DNA of 64,000 bases from Chloroflexota bacterium (GCA_005880915.1 VBIW01000049.1:1-64000), one strand, 5' to 3'; counted from the first letter of the stretch, positions 34,126 through 43,432 are shown. Made by a program: numbers and translations. The notes: generated from the letters alone by a model not told the origin.

Positions 34126-34854
34126 ATGGCTGCAAACCCAATCCAGATCGTCCCGTTACGCGCGGATGCGATCGCGCCGGTCGGCGCGCCGCAGCTCACT
34201 TATAGAGGGGGTCCACTCCTGACCTCAGTTGAAGTCTTTCTGTTCTTCTGGGGCGACGTGTGGCAGCAGGATCCACAGGCTGCGCTCGTACAGCAGCTGA
34301 ACGGCTTCTTTGATTTCGTCCTCACCAGCTCGCTGATGGACCAGCTGTCCGAGTACAGCGTTCAGGGCATGCCGCTCGGCCACGGAATGCGGATTGGCAC
34401 AACCGTGATCGCCGGCGTGCCGCCCGCGAATGTCGCGGACGCTGACATCCAGCAGTTCATCCAGCAGGAGCTCGGATCTGACCCAGCAGTACCGCAGCCA
34501 ACGCCGAACTCGCTCTACTACGTATACCTGCCGCCCGGCGTGACCGTCGGGCTTGACGGTCAGTCGTCATGCGTCAACTTCTGCGGCTATCACAGCAACA
34601 CCGGAAACATCTTCTATGCGGTGATGCCATACCCCGACTGCAGTGGATGCATGGGCGGCCTGACGGTCCTCGACGCGCTCAGCTCAACCAGCTCCCATGA
34701 GCTCTGCGAGGCGGTGACGGATCCGATTCCCGGCCAGGGCTGGTACGACGACCAGAATGGCGAGATCGGTGACATCTGCGCGTGGCAGACGAAACAGCTG
34801 AACGGCTACACGGTGCAGCTCGAGTGGTCGAACAAGCAGGGCCAGTGCGCATGA
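34126..34854 (+). CDS. Uncharacterised protein with SHELCEAVTDP motif
   Basis: The 242-aa protein has no signal peptide. It has a Cys-rich central part (CVNFCGY, YPDCSGCMGG) and the motif SSHELCEAVTDPIPGQGWYDDQNGEIGDIC. The HE pair followed by a Gly-Trp/Asp segment looks metalloprotease-like, but no full HEXXH is present. ATGA overlap with the following phosphoesterase gene suggests joint action. Confidence 0.6.
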   Translation: MAANPIQIVPLRADAIAPVGAPQLTYRGGPLLTSVEVFLFFWGDVWQQDPQAALVQQLNGFFDFVLTSSLMDQLSEYSVQGMPLGHGMRIGTTVIAGVPPANVADADIQQFIQQELGSDPAVPQPTPNSLYYVYLPPGVTVGLDGQSSCVNFCGYHSNTGNIFYAVMPYPDCSGCMGGLTVLDALSSTSSHELCEAVTDPIPGQGWYDDQNGEIGDICAWQTKQLNGYTVQLEWSNKQGQCA

Positions 34855-35831
34855 GCACGCACCCGAGTCCGATCAAGCACGTCGTGATCATCGTCAAGGA
34901 GAACCACGGCTACGACAACTATTTCGGCCAGTTCCCCGGCGGCAATGGTGTGGCGCTGCCTGCGAGCCCGAACCCGCCGCCGAAGGACCCGAACCACCGT
35001 CACTCGGCCTGGCTGACGCGCGACAAGACCGCTCCGCGCGTCGCCTTTCCGCAGGCCGACATCCCTCACTACTGGAGCTACGCGAACCAGTTCGCGCTGT
35101 GCGACAACTACTACACCGACGTGGCGGGCCCTTCGACGACCAACCACCTGATGCTGATCATGGCCGACTCAAAGCTGATCGACAACCCGTCGAGCGGCTA
35201 CCGCAAGCACCCCGGTCCCCCCCTATACGACCAACCATCGTTGCCCTCGCAACTCGACGCGGCGAAGCTGTCGTGGGGCAACTACAACGGCTACGCCTTC
35301 GAGTTCATCAAGTACACCGCGGGCAAAAAGCGCGCGTGGCAGCAGTTCGCGACTGACGCGGCCGCTAAGAAGCTGCCGACCGTTTCGTGGCTGTACGCCG
35401 ATGAGGTGATGAGCGAACATCCCGCGGACACCGCGGCGCAGCGGGCCGCGGCCGCCGGCGACGTCAGCAAAGGCAGCCAGTGGACTGTGAGCCAGGTCCA
35501 GGCGCTCGTCGCCGCTGGACTGTGGCCAGAGGTCGCGATCTTCATCACGTGGGACGACTGGGGCGGCTGGTGGGACCACGTCACCCCACCTGAGGTCGAG
35601 AAGTGGACCGACGGCACGCAGTTCCGGTATGGCGGCCGTGTCGGCTGCCTGGTCGTGAGTCCCTACGCGCGCAAGGGTTACGTCTCCAAGGCGCTGCATT
35701 CGCACGTCAGCCTGATCAAGTTCTGCGAGAACAACTTCGGCCTTCCGTCACTGAACGCGCGGACGAAAGCATCAGATGGGATGGAGGACTGTTTCGATTT
35801 CACCCAGGCGCCCCTGCCGCCGCCTCAATAG
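34851..35831 (+). CDS. Phosphoesterase family protein (phospholipase C/acid phosphatase type)
   Basis: The predicted protein has 326 aa starting at ATG 34851 (ATGA overlap). PF04185 features: KHVVIIVKENHGYDNYFGQFPG, FALCDNYYTDVAGPSTTNHL, ITWDDWGGWWDHVTPPE and GCLVVSPYARKGYVS, with the catalytic Asp/Asn/His/Glu set. Known members cleave phospholipids or phosphate esters outside the cell; no signal peptide is visible here, which is odd. The partner upstream may assist. Confidence 0.85.
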   Translation: MSTHPSPIKHVVIIVKENHGYDNYFGQFPGGNGVALPASPNPPPKDPNHRHSAWLTRDKTAPRVAFPQADIPHYWSYANQFALCDNYYTDVAGPSTTNHLMLIMADSKLIDNPSSGYRKHPGPPLYDQPSLPSQLDAAKLSWGNYNGYAFEFIKYTAGKKRAWQQFATDAAAKKLPTVSWLYADEVMSEHPADTAAQRAAAAGDVSKGSQWTVSQVQALVAAGLWPEVAIFITWDDWGGWWDHVTPPEVEKWTDGTQFRYGGRVGCLVVSPYARKGYVSKALHSHVSLIKFCENNFGLPSLNARTKASDGMEDCFDFTQAPLPPPQ

Positions 35832-36346
35832 GTGATCGCGTCGAGAGTCTTCCAGCCATAGGAAACTTCCTGGAGCAGCGTTGACCCGATCGTGATCGGC
35901 TGCATGCGGACGTAGACGCCGCCCAGCCTTTCGTAAAAGCTCCGCGCGGGATGGTTGTCGCGCAGGACCCAGACGATCATGTCCCCCAGGCGCATCTCAC
36001 GAAGACCGGCGACGACCGCCTGGACCAGCCGGCGGCCGTGGCCGCGCCCCTTCGCCTCGTCCAGGACGTAGATGGCGTACAGCTCGCCCTCGTAGCCGTC
36101 CTCGCCCGCTCGTTCGCGCCCCCCCGAGGCAAAGCCGACGACGCCTTCGCCGCCCTGGGCGACGTAAACGCGGCTCGATGGTTCGAGCAGGATTCGCCTC
36201 CAACGCTCGGCATAGGCGGCCTCGTCGAGCGAGGCCAGGAAGTCGTCGGGTAGCATCCCGCGGTACGCGGTCCGCCACGTGGCCACGTGGATTCTCGCGA
36301 TCGCGCCAGCGTCATCGATCTCAGCCGGACGCACAAGGCCTACCAC
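35825..36346 (-). CDS. GNAT family N-acetyltransferase
   Basis: The 173-aa single GNAT domain reads VRPAEIDDAGAIARIHVATWRTAYRGMLPDDFL, ELYAIYVLDEAKGRGHGRRLVQAVV (acetyl-CoA site) and VLRDNHPARSFYERLGG. The substrate is unknown. Its promoter region upstream contains direct repeats and a hairpin. Confidence 0.85.
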   Translation of the reverse strand: MVGLVRPAEIDDAGAIARIHVATWRTAYRGMLPDDFLASLDEAAYAERWRRILLEPSSRVYVAQGGEGVVGFASGGRERAGEDGYEGELYAIYVLDEAKGRGHGRRLVQAVVAGLREMRLGDMIVWVLRDNHPARSFYERLGGVYVRMQPITIGSTLLQEVSYGWKTLDAITY

Positions 36347-36386
36347 CGACTCAAAATCTATCGCCAGCCAGGCGATGCCGCACGAG

Positions 36387-36494
36387 CCCCACCCACTCAG
36401 CGGTGGGGATCAAAGCTCGAATTACGCCTCGTTGGCGGCAGCGGTGCGTATGAGAGCGTGGAATTTCGCCTCGTTGGCGCCAGCGGTCCGTATT
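36387..36494. repeat. Hairpin and 34-bp direct repeats between divergent genes
   Basis: The hairpin CCCCACC-N8-GGTGGGG (36387-36408) is followed by two copies of a 34-bp unit (36419-36452 and 36461-36494), 30 of 34 positions identical, period 42 bp. The core is CGCCTCGTTGGCG, itself partly palindromic. It lies between the minus-strand acetyltransferase and the plus-strand BNR-repeat gene. It could be a tandem operator or a gene relic. Confidence 0.5.
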
Positions 36495-36534
36495 GGTCAA
36501 CATGCCGTACCCGGCCTAAGCTGCGAGCAGCGGC

Positions 36535-37854
36535 ATGGAAGCTGTCGAGTCCGAGACCGACTACGACCTCGCGTCGCCGCACGCGCATGTGCGCCGCGCG
36601 CTGGCGCTGATGGCCGCCTCCATCGTGACGATCACCCTCGCCGGCGGGGTCTTCCTTCACCCCGAGCTGCCGGCGTTCGGCCGGAGCGTGACAACCGCCG
36701 TGCCCGCTCTGCAGTCGGCGTATCACGTCACGGCAGTTGATTTCGTCGACCCCGCCACAGGGTGGGTGGCGGTTGATTTCAGCTCTGGCGACTTCGCGGT
36801 CCTGCACACGACCGACGGAGGCGTGAGCTGGACCCGCCAGCTCGTCGGCCCTGGCGACGGCCATCCCCACTTCATGAAGTTCTTTGACGACGGTGTCGGC
36901 GTCTTCGCGCTCACGGGCACTGTCCCTCTGCTTCACCGCACCGCGGACGGTGGGCGGACATGGGTTTCGCGTCCGGCGCCAGATGTGAATGGCACGGTCC
37001 TGTCGTGGTCGTTCGTCGATTCCGATCAAGGTTGGATGCTCGTCCTGGGGACGAGCCTGTCCCCGCATCTCCCGACGACCCTCTATCACACCGATGACGG
37101 GGGCATCACGTGGCGCGACCAGGGTCATCCCGTGGCCGCGCCCGACCAGGCATTCCAGGTCAATTTCTCGTACTTCACGACCGGCTGGCTGACCAGCGCC
37201 GGCGCCGGCCCCTATGCCTACAAGACGGGCGACTTCGGGGCCACATGGACGCGCGTGCCGCTGCCTGCGCCCCTGGGTGGCTGGCCTCGCGGCGGGCAGT
37301 TTCTGGTGGCCGTGCAGCCGACCTCAGGCGGCGGAGCGGTTGCTTCAGTCGTTTACTTTCCGGCGATTAGAGGCCGTACCGGCATCGGGGGGGATATCAA
37401 GTCGTTTCCGCCCCTCACGGTCCGCGGATTCGATGGCGGCCGGCCGCACACGTACACGTACACGACCGTGATCGATCAGGTGGCGGGCGGGCCGTTCGCC
37501 CAGGACCAGGCTCCCAACCAAGCGCAACTCAGCACCGTCGACAACGGCTCGAGCTGGAACGCGATCGACCCGCCGTCCGCCAGCGGTGCGATCGGCTACT
37601 TCGACGCCCTCCACTGGTGGTGGATCGGCTCCGGTCGCTGGGCGCGGAGCGGCGACGGTGGCGCGACCTGGACGCCCCCTCGTGGCCTCGGCGTCATCGA
37701 GCCGCTGCCGGGCTCGCTGCAGGTGCTGGACCGCAACCACGCGTGGTTCGCGGGCCAGGCGGGCCCTCGTCCCGTCCTTCAGGCCACGGACGATGGAGGC
37801 GTGCACTGGCGAATGGTGCCGCTGCCCCCGGTCGCCGACCTACCTACGCCTTGA
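36535..37854 (+). CDS. Membrane-anchored BNR/Ycf48-like repeat protein
   Basis: The 439-aa protein has one N-terminal transmembrane helix (ALMAASIVTITLAGGVFL) and then a beta-propeller built from Asp-box/BNR repeats: TTDGGVSW, TADGGRTW, TDDGGITW, TGDFGATW, SGDGGATW and TDDGGVHW, spaced about 45-70 residues. Similar propellers occur in sialidases and Ycf48-like assembly factors, but no catalytic residues for sialidase are seen. Its role is unknown. Confidence 0.75.
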   Translation: MEAVESETDYDLASPHAHVRRALALMAASIVTITLAGGVFLHPELPAFGRSVTTAVPALQSAYHVTAVDFVDPATGWVAVDFSSGDFAVLHTTDGGVSWTRQLVGPGDGHPHFMKFFDDGVGVFALTGTVPLLHRTADGGRTWVSRPAPDVNGTVLSWSFVDSDQGWMLVLGTSLSPHLPTTLYHTDDGGITWRDQGHPVAAPDQAFQVNFSYFTTGWLTSAGAGPYAYKTGDFGATWTRVPLPAPLGGWPRGGQFLVAVQPTSGGGAVASVVYFPAIRGRTGIGGDIKSFPPLTVRGFDGGRPHTYTYTTVIDQVAGGPFAQDQAPNQAQLSTVDNGSSWNAIDPPSASGAIGYFDALHWWWIGSGRWARSGDGGATWTPPRGLGVIEPLPGSLQVLDRNHAWFAGQAGPRPVLQATDDGGVHWRMVPLPPVADLPTP

Positions 37855-38284
37855 CGTAGGCGATAACGGCTCGCGCCTCGGCGACGATCTCGCCGTTGCT
37901 GTGCTCGACAGTCGCCTCGCAGAAGGCAAGCCGCCTGGTCCGGTGACGGACGCCGGCCCTGGCGACCAGCCGTCCTGGTGTGGCCGGCCGCAAGAAGTCG
38001 ATCTTCAGGTCGGCGGTCACCGTGGTCTCGCCCTCCTCCGCGACCGTGAAGGCCACCGACGCGAGCGCCTCGTCGGCAAGCGTGGCAATGGCGCCTCCGT
38101 GGACGATCGGTCCACGAGAGGTCGGAAAGCCGTGTGCGGCGGCCGTCAGGTTGCCCTCTAGGACGAGCTTGCCGAAGCCGACCTCCACGATCTTCGTCCC
38201 GATGTTGGCGACCATTCCAGTCGCCGACCATTCCTTATAGAGCTCGGGCAGAGCTTTGACGCCGTAAGGTTGGTTGGAGGTCAT
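37844..38284 (-). CDS. PaaI-type hotdog thioesterase
   Basis: The predicted protein has 146 aa starting at ATG 38284, overlapping the acetyltransferase stop (ATGA). The core is GPIVHGGAIATLADEALASVAF with the hotdog catalytic HGG and acidic residue, then TVTADLKIDFLRPATPGRLVA. It hydrolyses acyl-CoA thioesters, possibly aromatic or short-chain. The reading frame remains open upstream, but homology begins here. Confidence 0.88.
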   Translation of the reverse strand: MTSNQPYGVKALPELYKEWSATGMVANIGTKIVEVGFGKLVLEGNLTAAAHGFPTSRGPIVHGGAIATLADEALASVAFTVAEEGETTVTADLKIDFLRPATPGRLVARAGVRHRTRRLAFCEATVEHSNGEIVAEARAVIAYVKA

Positions 38285-39258
38285 GCGCTGATCGATCGGT
38301 GCAGCTCGAGCACCGGAGCGACCAGCTGGTAACCCATCTCGGCGTTGATGCGAAGGATCGGTGGGTTGTCCGCGTCGTTGTTCGTGCGCACGCGGGTGTA
38401 GCCGGCATCGATCGCCTGTCCCATCGATTCGTACTTCAGCGCACGCGCGATGCCGCGGCCGCGAACACTGCGCGCCGTGCCGGTGTACGCGGTCCACGGA
38501 ATCCCACGCACCACAGGGCAGTCGAGGACCGAGGTGCCGACGATCGCATCCCCTTCGCGCGCGACCCAGTACCTGTCCATGCGGATGGCCGGGTTGTCGA
38601 ACCAGAAGCGCCTCCACTCGTCGAAGGTGAGCTCGCGCCACGGCACTGTGGTCGGGATGTCCTTCTCGGACTCGATCATCATCGCGTAGAGCTTCTGGAG
38701 CTTCTCGGGGTCGGAGTCTTCGCTGATCGGATGCAGCTGCACGTTCTGCTTGTCCATCTGCTTCCGGCATTCCTCGCGAGCGGCGAGGATCCGCTCCCGA
38801 TTGGCGACCAGGTCGAGCTCGGACGTGCGCATCCGCCGGTCCTCCCGGTAACCGATGCGGTGGAGCACCCCGAGCTCCCGCTCGAAGTCCTCGCGCACCC
38901 GAGACACCGCGGTCGCCGCGCCCTCGCTACGAAGCCAGTCCTCGCCCACCCCGACCAGGTCGACATAAGACGAGTCGTCCCACAAGTCGTAGCGCAGCAC
39001 CGGCCGGAGGGTGCCGAAGCGTTTCTCGTCGACGTCCCAGTGCTCGTGTGAGGCGCCGACGAAGGCGACCGCCGCACCATCGCGGACAGCGATCCGGCGC
39101 ATCGAGCGCTCCAGCTCGTCGCCCATCCTCCACCAATGAGTCAGAAGGACGGGATCGCGCGGTTCCCTCGGGTCGCGCAGGGACTCGAGGTCGGCCACCA
39201 GGGGCGCATCGTCAGGCGTGGCCGGCCGAAGCTCCGGCCTGAAGTTGATCGCGGGCAT
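38281..39258 (-). CDS. Tandem-GNAT acetyltransferase (mycothiol synthase-like layout)
   Basis: The 325-aa protein has two GNAT-like halves. The C-terminal half is better preserved: GTSVLDCPVVRGIPWTAYTGTARSVRGRGIARALKYESMGQAIDAGYTRVRTNNDADNPPILRINAEMGYQLV. The N-terminal half is degenerate. Such double-GNAT proteins include mycothiol synthase, but the substrate is unproven. It is co-transcribed with the thioesterase gene. Confidence 0.75.
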   Translation of the reverse strand: MPAINFRPELRPATPDDAPLVADLESLRDPREPRDPVLLTHWWRMGDELERSMRRIAVRDGAAVAFVGASHEHWDVDEKRFGTLRPVLRYDLWDDSSYVDLVGVGEDWLRSEGAATAVSRVREDFERELGVLHRIGYREDRRMRTSELDLVANRERILAAREECRKQMDKQNVQLHPISEDSDPEKLQKLYAMMIESEKDIPTTVPWRELTFDEWRRFWFDNPAIRMDRYWVAREGDAIVGTSVLDCPVVRGIPWTAYTGTARSVRGRGIARALKYESMGQAIDAGYTRVRTNNDADNPPILRINAEMGYQLVAPVLELHRSISA

Positions 39259-39285
39259 GCGTTGACTAGAAGGTTAATCTTCGCG

Positions 39286-39519
39286 AGTGTCACGCCTCCG
39301 TGGGCCTGAGCAGATTCGCGAGATCGACGGCCGGAGCCAAGGAAAGGGTGGCGCGACAAGGAGCGCATCGTCTATGCGCGACGATGGCGCGCCGGGCCCC
39401 TTGACGCAGGCTTCTGCGCCCCACCCCGGGGTCCCCGCGAAATCGCAGATTTCGTGGGGTGGGTCGGCGCCCGGCCGTCTAGCTCGCGAAGTTGCCAGGA
39501 TCGTCGGAGGCGGGACACT
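39286..39519. mobile_element. MITE-like element, copy 1 (49-bp terminal inverted repeats)
   Basis: The 234-bp noncoding element fills most of the 312-bp gap between divergent genes. Both ends begin AGTGTC and stay alignable for 49 bp to GACGGCCGG. Inside, 39335-39410 matches an element at 53656-53847 in opposite orientation (AAGGAAAGGGTGGCGCG, GCGCCGGGCCCCTTGACGC). A near-perfect hairpin CCCCGCGAAATC-GCA-GATTTCGTGGGG lies at 39433-39459. There is no transposase frame and no clear target duplication. Confidence 0.75.
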
Positions 39520-39570
39520 CCGTTGATTGGAAGGAGGGTGCGGGAGCTGAGGGGTAGGGGAGTGCGCTCG

Positions 39571-40437
39571 GTGCACCGGATCGCGCTCTCCCCCGCGTGC
39601 TGGGGGATCAGCGAATTCCACGACTGGGGCCACCAGATCGACCCGGAGAGGGTGCTTTCAGAGGCGGCGGCCATAGGCGAAGGCGCGATCACGGCCGGTC
39701 CCCCCGGATTCCTGCCCGATCGAAGCGACCTGGCCCGGCCGCTGCTCCGCCGTCACCGGCTGCATGTCGTGTCGGGACAGGTGCACGCCATCCTTCATCA
39801 CCACGAGACACGCGGCCCGGAGCTCGCCCACATCGACGGTCATGCGCACTGGCTGGCGGCGATCGGCGCCGACACGCTCGTCCTTTCCGCGATCCCGGAG
39901 CGCGCTCCGGACGCCGCCCGGCCGGAATCGCTCTCCAACGCGGAATGGGCGCACCTTCTTCACCTCATCGGTTCGGTCGAGCACGTGTGCGCGCGCCACA
40001 AGCTGAAGCTTGCGGTGCAGCCAAGGTTCGGCAGCACGATCGAGGGACCGGAGGAGATCGAGCGCCTGCTGGTCGGCTCCGAAGCCGGCCTCTGCCTGGA
40101 TATCGCGCACCTGCTGATCGCCGGTGCAGATCCCGTGGAGGTCATCGAGCTGGCGGCCGGTCGTATCCACCACGTACACGTCAATGACATCGACCTCGAC
40201 CTGGCCCGTCACGTCCGCGAGCGGACCCTCAACTACAAGGAAGCCGTTGCGCGCAACCTGTACCGGCCCATTGGCGAGGGCGGCGCGAACGTGACACGTG
40301 TGACCGAGGCTCTCCAGACAGTGCAGTTCCGCGGCTGGTACACGCTCGAGCAGGAGACGCGGCTCGCCTCCCACGACGACAGACCGCTTGGCCGGATCAG
40401 CCGGTCCCTCGAGTTCCTGCTCCCGCTGCTGGCCTGA
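39571..40437 (+). CDS. Sugar phosphate isomerase/epimerase-like TIM barrel (IolE-like)
   Basis: The predicted protein has 288 aa. GTG 39571 follows AGGGGA at good spacing; GTG 39562 is an alternative. The AP-endonuclease-2 type barrel reads IALSPACWGISEFHDWGHQIDPERVLSEAAAIGEGAIT, LAVQPRFGSTIEGPEEIE, LCLDIAHLLIAGADP, IHHVHVNDIDLD and GWYTLEQETRL, with likely metal ligands Glu/Asp/His at these strands. It resembles IolE/IolI enzymes of inositol catabolism; exact substrate unknown. Confidence 0.8.
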   Translation: MHRIALSPACWGISEFHDWGHQIDPERVLSEAAAIGEGAITAGPPGFLPDRSDLARPLLRRHRLHVVSGQVHAILHHHETRGPELAHIDGHAHWLAAIGADTLVLSAIPERAPDAARPESLSNAEWAHLLHLIGSVEHVCARHKLKLAVQPRFGSTIEGPEEIERLLVGSEAGLCLDIAHLLIAGADPVEVIELAAGRIHHVHVNDIDLDLARHVRERTLNYKEAVARNLYRPIGEGGANVTRVTEALQTVQFRGWYTLEQETRLASHDDRPLGRISRSLEFLLPLLA

Positions 40438-40441
40438 GGCT

Positions 40442-41959
40442 CTAGATTTTTCGGCCGGCGCCGGTCCAGTACACGTCGCGCAGCTTGCGCTTCAGCAGCT
40501 TGCCGGCGGCGTCGCGAGGCAGCTCGTCAACGAAGTCGACCGACCGCGGCTTCTTGTAGCCCGCGAGGCGCTCGCTGCAGAAGGCGATCAGGTCCTTGTC
40601 CGTGACTGTGTCGCCGGGCCTCAGCTGGACCACAGCTTTCACGGATTCGCCCCACTGGTCGTCGGGGACGCCGATCACCGCCGCGTCCGTCACCGCGGGG
40701 TGCGCGTGCAGCACCGCCTCCACCTCAGCCGGGTAGATGTTGACTCCGCCCGAGATGATCATGTCGATCCGGCGGTCGCAGATATAGAGGTAGCCCTCTT
40801 CATCGCGATATGCGACATCGCCGACCGAAAAGAAGCCGTCGTGCGTGCTGCTGCTCGTCGCGTCCGGGCGGTTGAAGTACTCGGCTTGCCACGCGCTGCG
40901 GACCATCAGCTCACCAGGCTCGCTCACCGCCGCCTCCGTGCCGTCATCACGGGCGAGCCTGATCTCCTGTCCCGGCACGAGCGTCCCGCAGGAGCCGGGC
41001 TTGCGCAGCTGGTCTTCCGGCCGTAGCACAGTGTTGATGCCGGTCTCGGTCGCGCCATAGAACTCCCACAACACCTGCCCGAAGGCCGCCTCCGCGCGCA
41101 CCTTCAACGCGTAGGGGCAGGGGGCCGCGCCGAGGATCAGCGCGCGCAGCGACGAGGTGTCTCGCGGTCGGGTCTCTTGCGCATCGACGAGCCGTTGCAA
41201 GAGCGTCGGCGCCATGAACGTGGTGGTCACGCGATGTCGCTCGATGAGATTCAGAGCGTCGTCGGCTTCAAATTTGGGCTGCACCACGATCGTCGCGCCA
41301 ATCACTTGATGCAGGGCCGAGAAAAAAGAAACCGCGCTGTGGTATCCGGGGCCGCACATCAGGTGGACGTCGGCCTGATTCAGCTCGAAGATCGAGATGA
41401 CCTGCAGCACGTTGGCGATGTCCACGCCGCGCGGCCGCCACGCTCCCTTGGGATTGCCGGTCGTGCCTGACGTGTAGATCATCGATGCGCCGAGTCCGTC
41501 ACTGGCGGAGTCGAACTGCTCGGCGGCATTGCCCATCAGCTCGCCATATCCGAGCCAGCCAGTGGGAACGCGGTCCCCTATCGCGACAAATCTCACTTCG
41601 TGGTTCACGTGCGGGCTGGCTTCCGCCATGGCGTCGGCGTGGTCGGGTCCGGCCAGGGCCACTCTTGCGCCCGAGTCGTTGAGCACATAAGCGATCTCCG
41701 GGCCGCGCAGCCGGTAGTTGACAGGGACGATGACCAATCCCGCGCGCCTGCAGCCGTTGGCGATCTCGGAGCCGTCGATCGAGTTGAAGGTCATCAACGC
41801 GACGCGATCTTCCTCGCGGCACCCGAGCCCACTCAAGACGTTCGCGGCGCGGTTAGCCCGCCGCAGAAGCGTCGAGTAGTCAAGCACCCGGTCACCGCAG
41901 ATGAGCGCCGGCTTGTCCGGCAGCGCCGTCGCGTGCGCTGCCAGGAAATCGAAGTCCAC
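40442..41959 (-). CDS. Acyl-CoA synthetase (AMP-forming)
   Basis: The 505-aa ANL-superfamily enzyme has P-loop MIYTSGTTGNPKGAWRP, EFYGATETGIN, FSVGDVAYRDEEGYLYICDRRIDMIISGGVNIYPAEVEAVL and the C-terminal catalytic Lys in PRDAAGKLLKRKLR. It activates a carboxylic acid as acyl-AMP and then acyl-CoA, in the style of medium/long-chain or aromatic acid ligases. It starts ATG 41959. Confidence 0.93.
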   Translation of the reverse strand: MDFDFLAAHATALPDKPALICGDRVLDYSTLLRRANRAANVLSGLGCREEDRVALMTFNSIDGSEIANGCRRAGLVIVPVNYRLRGPEIAYVLNDSGARVALAGPDHADAMAEASPHVNHEVRFVAIGDRVPTGWLGYGELMGNAAEQFDSASDGLGASMIYTSGTTGNPKGAWRPRGVDIANVLQVISIFELNQADVHLMCGPGYHSAVSFFSALHQVIGATIVVQPKFEADDALNLIERHRVTTTFMAPTLLQRLVDAQETRPRDTSSLRALILGAAPCPYALKVRAEAAFGQVLWEFYGATETGINTVLRPEDQLRKPGSCGTLVPGQEIRLARDDGTEAAVSEPGELMVRSAWQAEYFNRPDATSSSTHDGFFSVGDVAYRDEEGYLYICDRRIDMIISGGVNIYPAEVEAVLHAHPAVTDAAVIGVPDDQWGESVKAVVQLRPGDTVTDKDLIAFCSERLAGYKKPRSVDFVDELPRDAAGKLLKRKLRDVYWTGAGRKI

Positions 41960-41986
41960 GCTCCCGATGCTAAGTGGGTTTGGGAG

Positions 41987-43432
41987 CTAAGAGTGCGACG
42001 GGCTAGCTGTCGGCGACGGTGTCGGCGATGGCTTCGCCGAGCACAGGGTGCTGGTTTCAATTCCCACGGTCGAGGCAGACGGCGCGACACTGCCGGTGAT
42101 CACGACCCGGTAGCGGTTGCAGCCGCCGAGCAGCGCCCACGTGTCGGTTGCGGCCCAGTGATGAAACACGACGCCGGCGTTCAGCGGCGGATACTTCGCG
42201 AGCACCGCCGGGGTCGCGTCCGCGATCGACTCGATCGGCGATGTTTTCGTTGAATCGAACTGCCATACGTAGACCTTGGTCAGGGGCCGCGCCGCCGAAG
42301 TGTCAGCTTGCGCGGGCAGCTTGGTCGCGTTGAGCAGCCCGTCCACGAGCGGCTGGGGCCCGGCGCTCGCCTTTGCCCCTGCAAACGTCATCTCGGCGAT
42401 GGGGCTTGACCATGCAACGCCTACCACGTTGGCTCCGCTCAAATACCGGGCCGTAGGCGGCGTGCCATCCGCTGCGGAGGGGCTATAGACCTCGATCTCT
42501 CCGTTGACGGCGAGCGCAAGCTGCTTGCCGTCAGGGCTCCACGCCAATCCATCCGGGTGCGGCAGCTTCGAGTTGAGGCGCTTCGGCGCCGAGACAATTG
42601 GGCTAGGGCGGGCCGACGCCGTCGCTGGCGGAGTGGAACTCACCGCGGCGCTGGGCGTGGCGACGGGCAGGGCGCTGTTGATCGGTTCGATCACCGGGCC
42701 GTGGTCCGGCATCGCCACCGCCGCCATCGTTCCGTCCGCCGTGATCGCGATAGGCCCGTCATCTGGACCCAGCGTCAGCGGAAACGGGTTGAGCACTCCG
42801 GCCTCGGCGTTGAGCCAGTACCACGCGCCGGTGCCGAATGCGCGCACGGCAAGCAAGCCTGAGTTTCCGGGGACGGCTCCCTCGGTGAAGAACGCGGCCT
42901 GCGTCGGAGGCTTGGCCAGCGTCTTGAGCGCGCTTACGGTCTGCGTGAGGTCGAGCGCATCGACCTCGTACGTGGCGCAGCATCCCACCGTCAGGCCAAC
43001 GTAGTGCGAGTTGGCGACGAGGCCGATCGGACCTTCGCTCTGCGAGTCCTGCGAGGCCGCGATCGCATCGATCGTTCCGGCGAACGGATCGACGCGAAAG
43101 AGCCAGTCATAAGGGACGACGCCCGCCGCGGTCCGGCTCTCCGCGGGCCGGTCGTCGTGCACGGTGAAGTACAGCACCGGGTGGTTCACGTTCGGCGCCG
43201 GCGCCCACACCGGGCCGGCCACACGGAACGCACCCGGCGGCAGCTGCGCCACGATCGTGGACTTGCCCGTGCCCGGGTCGAGGATGCCGACGCCCTGATC
43301 GTCAACAAATCCAATGAGGCCGTGCGTCAGGCCGCCGGTGAGGGGCGAAGGTGAGTGGACGGTCACGGCGCTGGTGCTGCTGCACGCGGCAAGCAGGAGC
43401 GCGGCCGCGAGCGCGGCGACAGGCTTGGGCAT
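41987..43432 (-). CDS. Lipoprotein with WD40/TolB-like propeller
   Basis: The 481-aa protein has a signal peptide with lipobox LLAAC (Cys about 17). Blade-like segments follow (LTHGLIGFVDDQGVGILDPGTGKST, HPDGLAWSPDGKQLALAVNGEIEVYSP), a central low-complexity AVSSTPPATASARPSP linker and a C-terminal PSPTPSPTASPSHS tail. It is probably surface-exposed. No enzymatic motif is seen. Confidence 0.7.
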   Translation of the reverse strand: MPKPVAALAAALLLAACSSTSAVTVHSPSPLTGGLTHGLIGFVDDQGVGILDPGTGKSTIVAQLPPGAFRVAGPVWAPAPNVNHPVLYFTVHDDRPAESRTAAGVVPYDWLFRVDPFAGTIDAIAASQDSQSEGPIGLVANSHYVGLTVGCCATYEVDALDLTQTVSALKTLAKPPTQAAFFTEGAVPGNSGLLAVRAFGTGAWYWLNAEAGVLNPFPLTLGPDDGPIAITADGTMAAVAMPDHGPVIEPINSALPVATPSAAVSSTPPATASARPSPIVSAPKRLNSKLPHPDGLAWSPDGKQLALAVNGEIEVYSPSAADGTPPTARYLSGANVVGVAWSSPIAEMTFAGAKASAGPQPLVDGLLNATKLPAQADTSAARPLTKVYVWQFDSTKTSPIESIADATPAVLAKYPPLNAGVVFHHWAATDTWALLGGCNRYRVVITGSVAPSASTVGIETSTLCSAKPSPTPSPTASPSHS

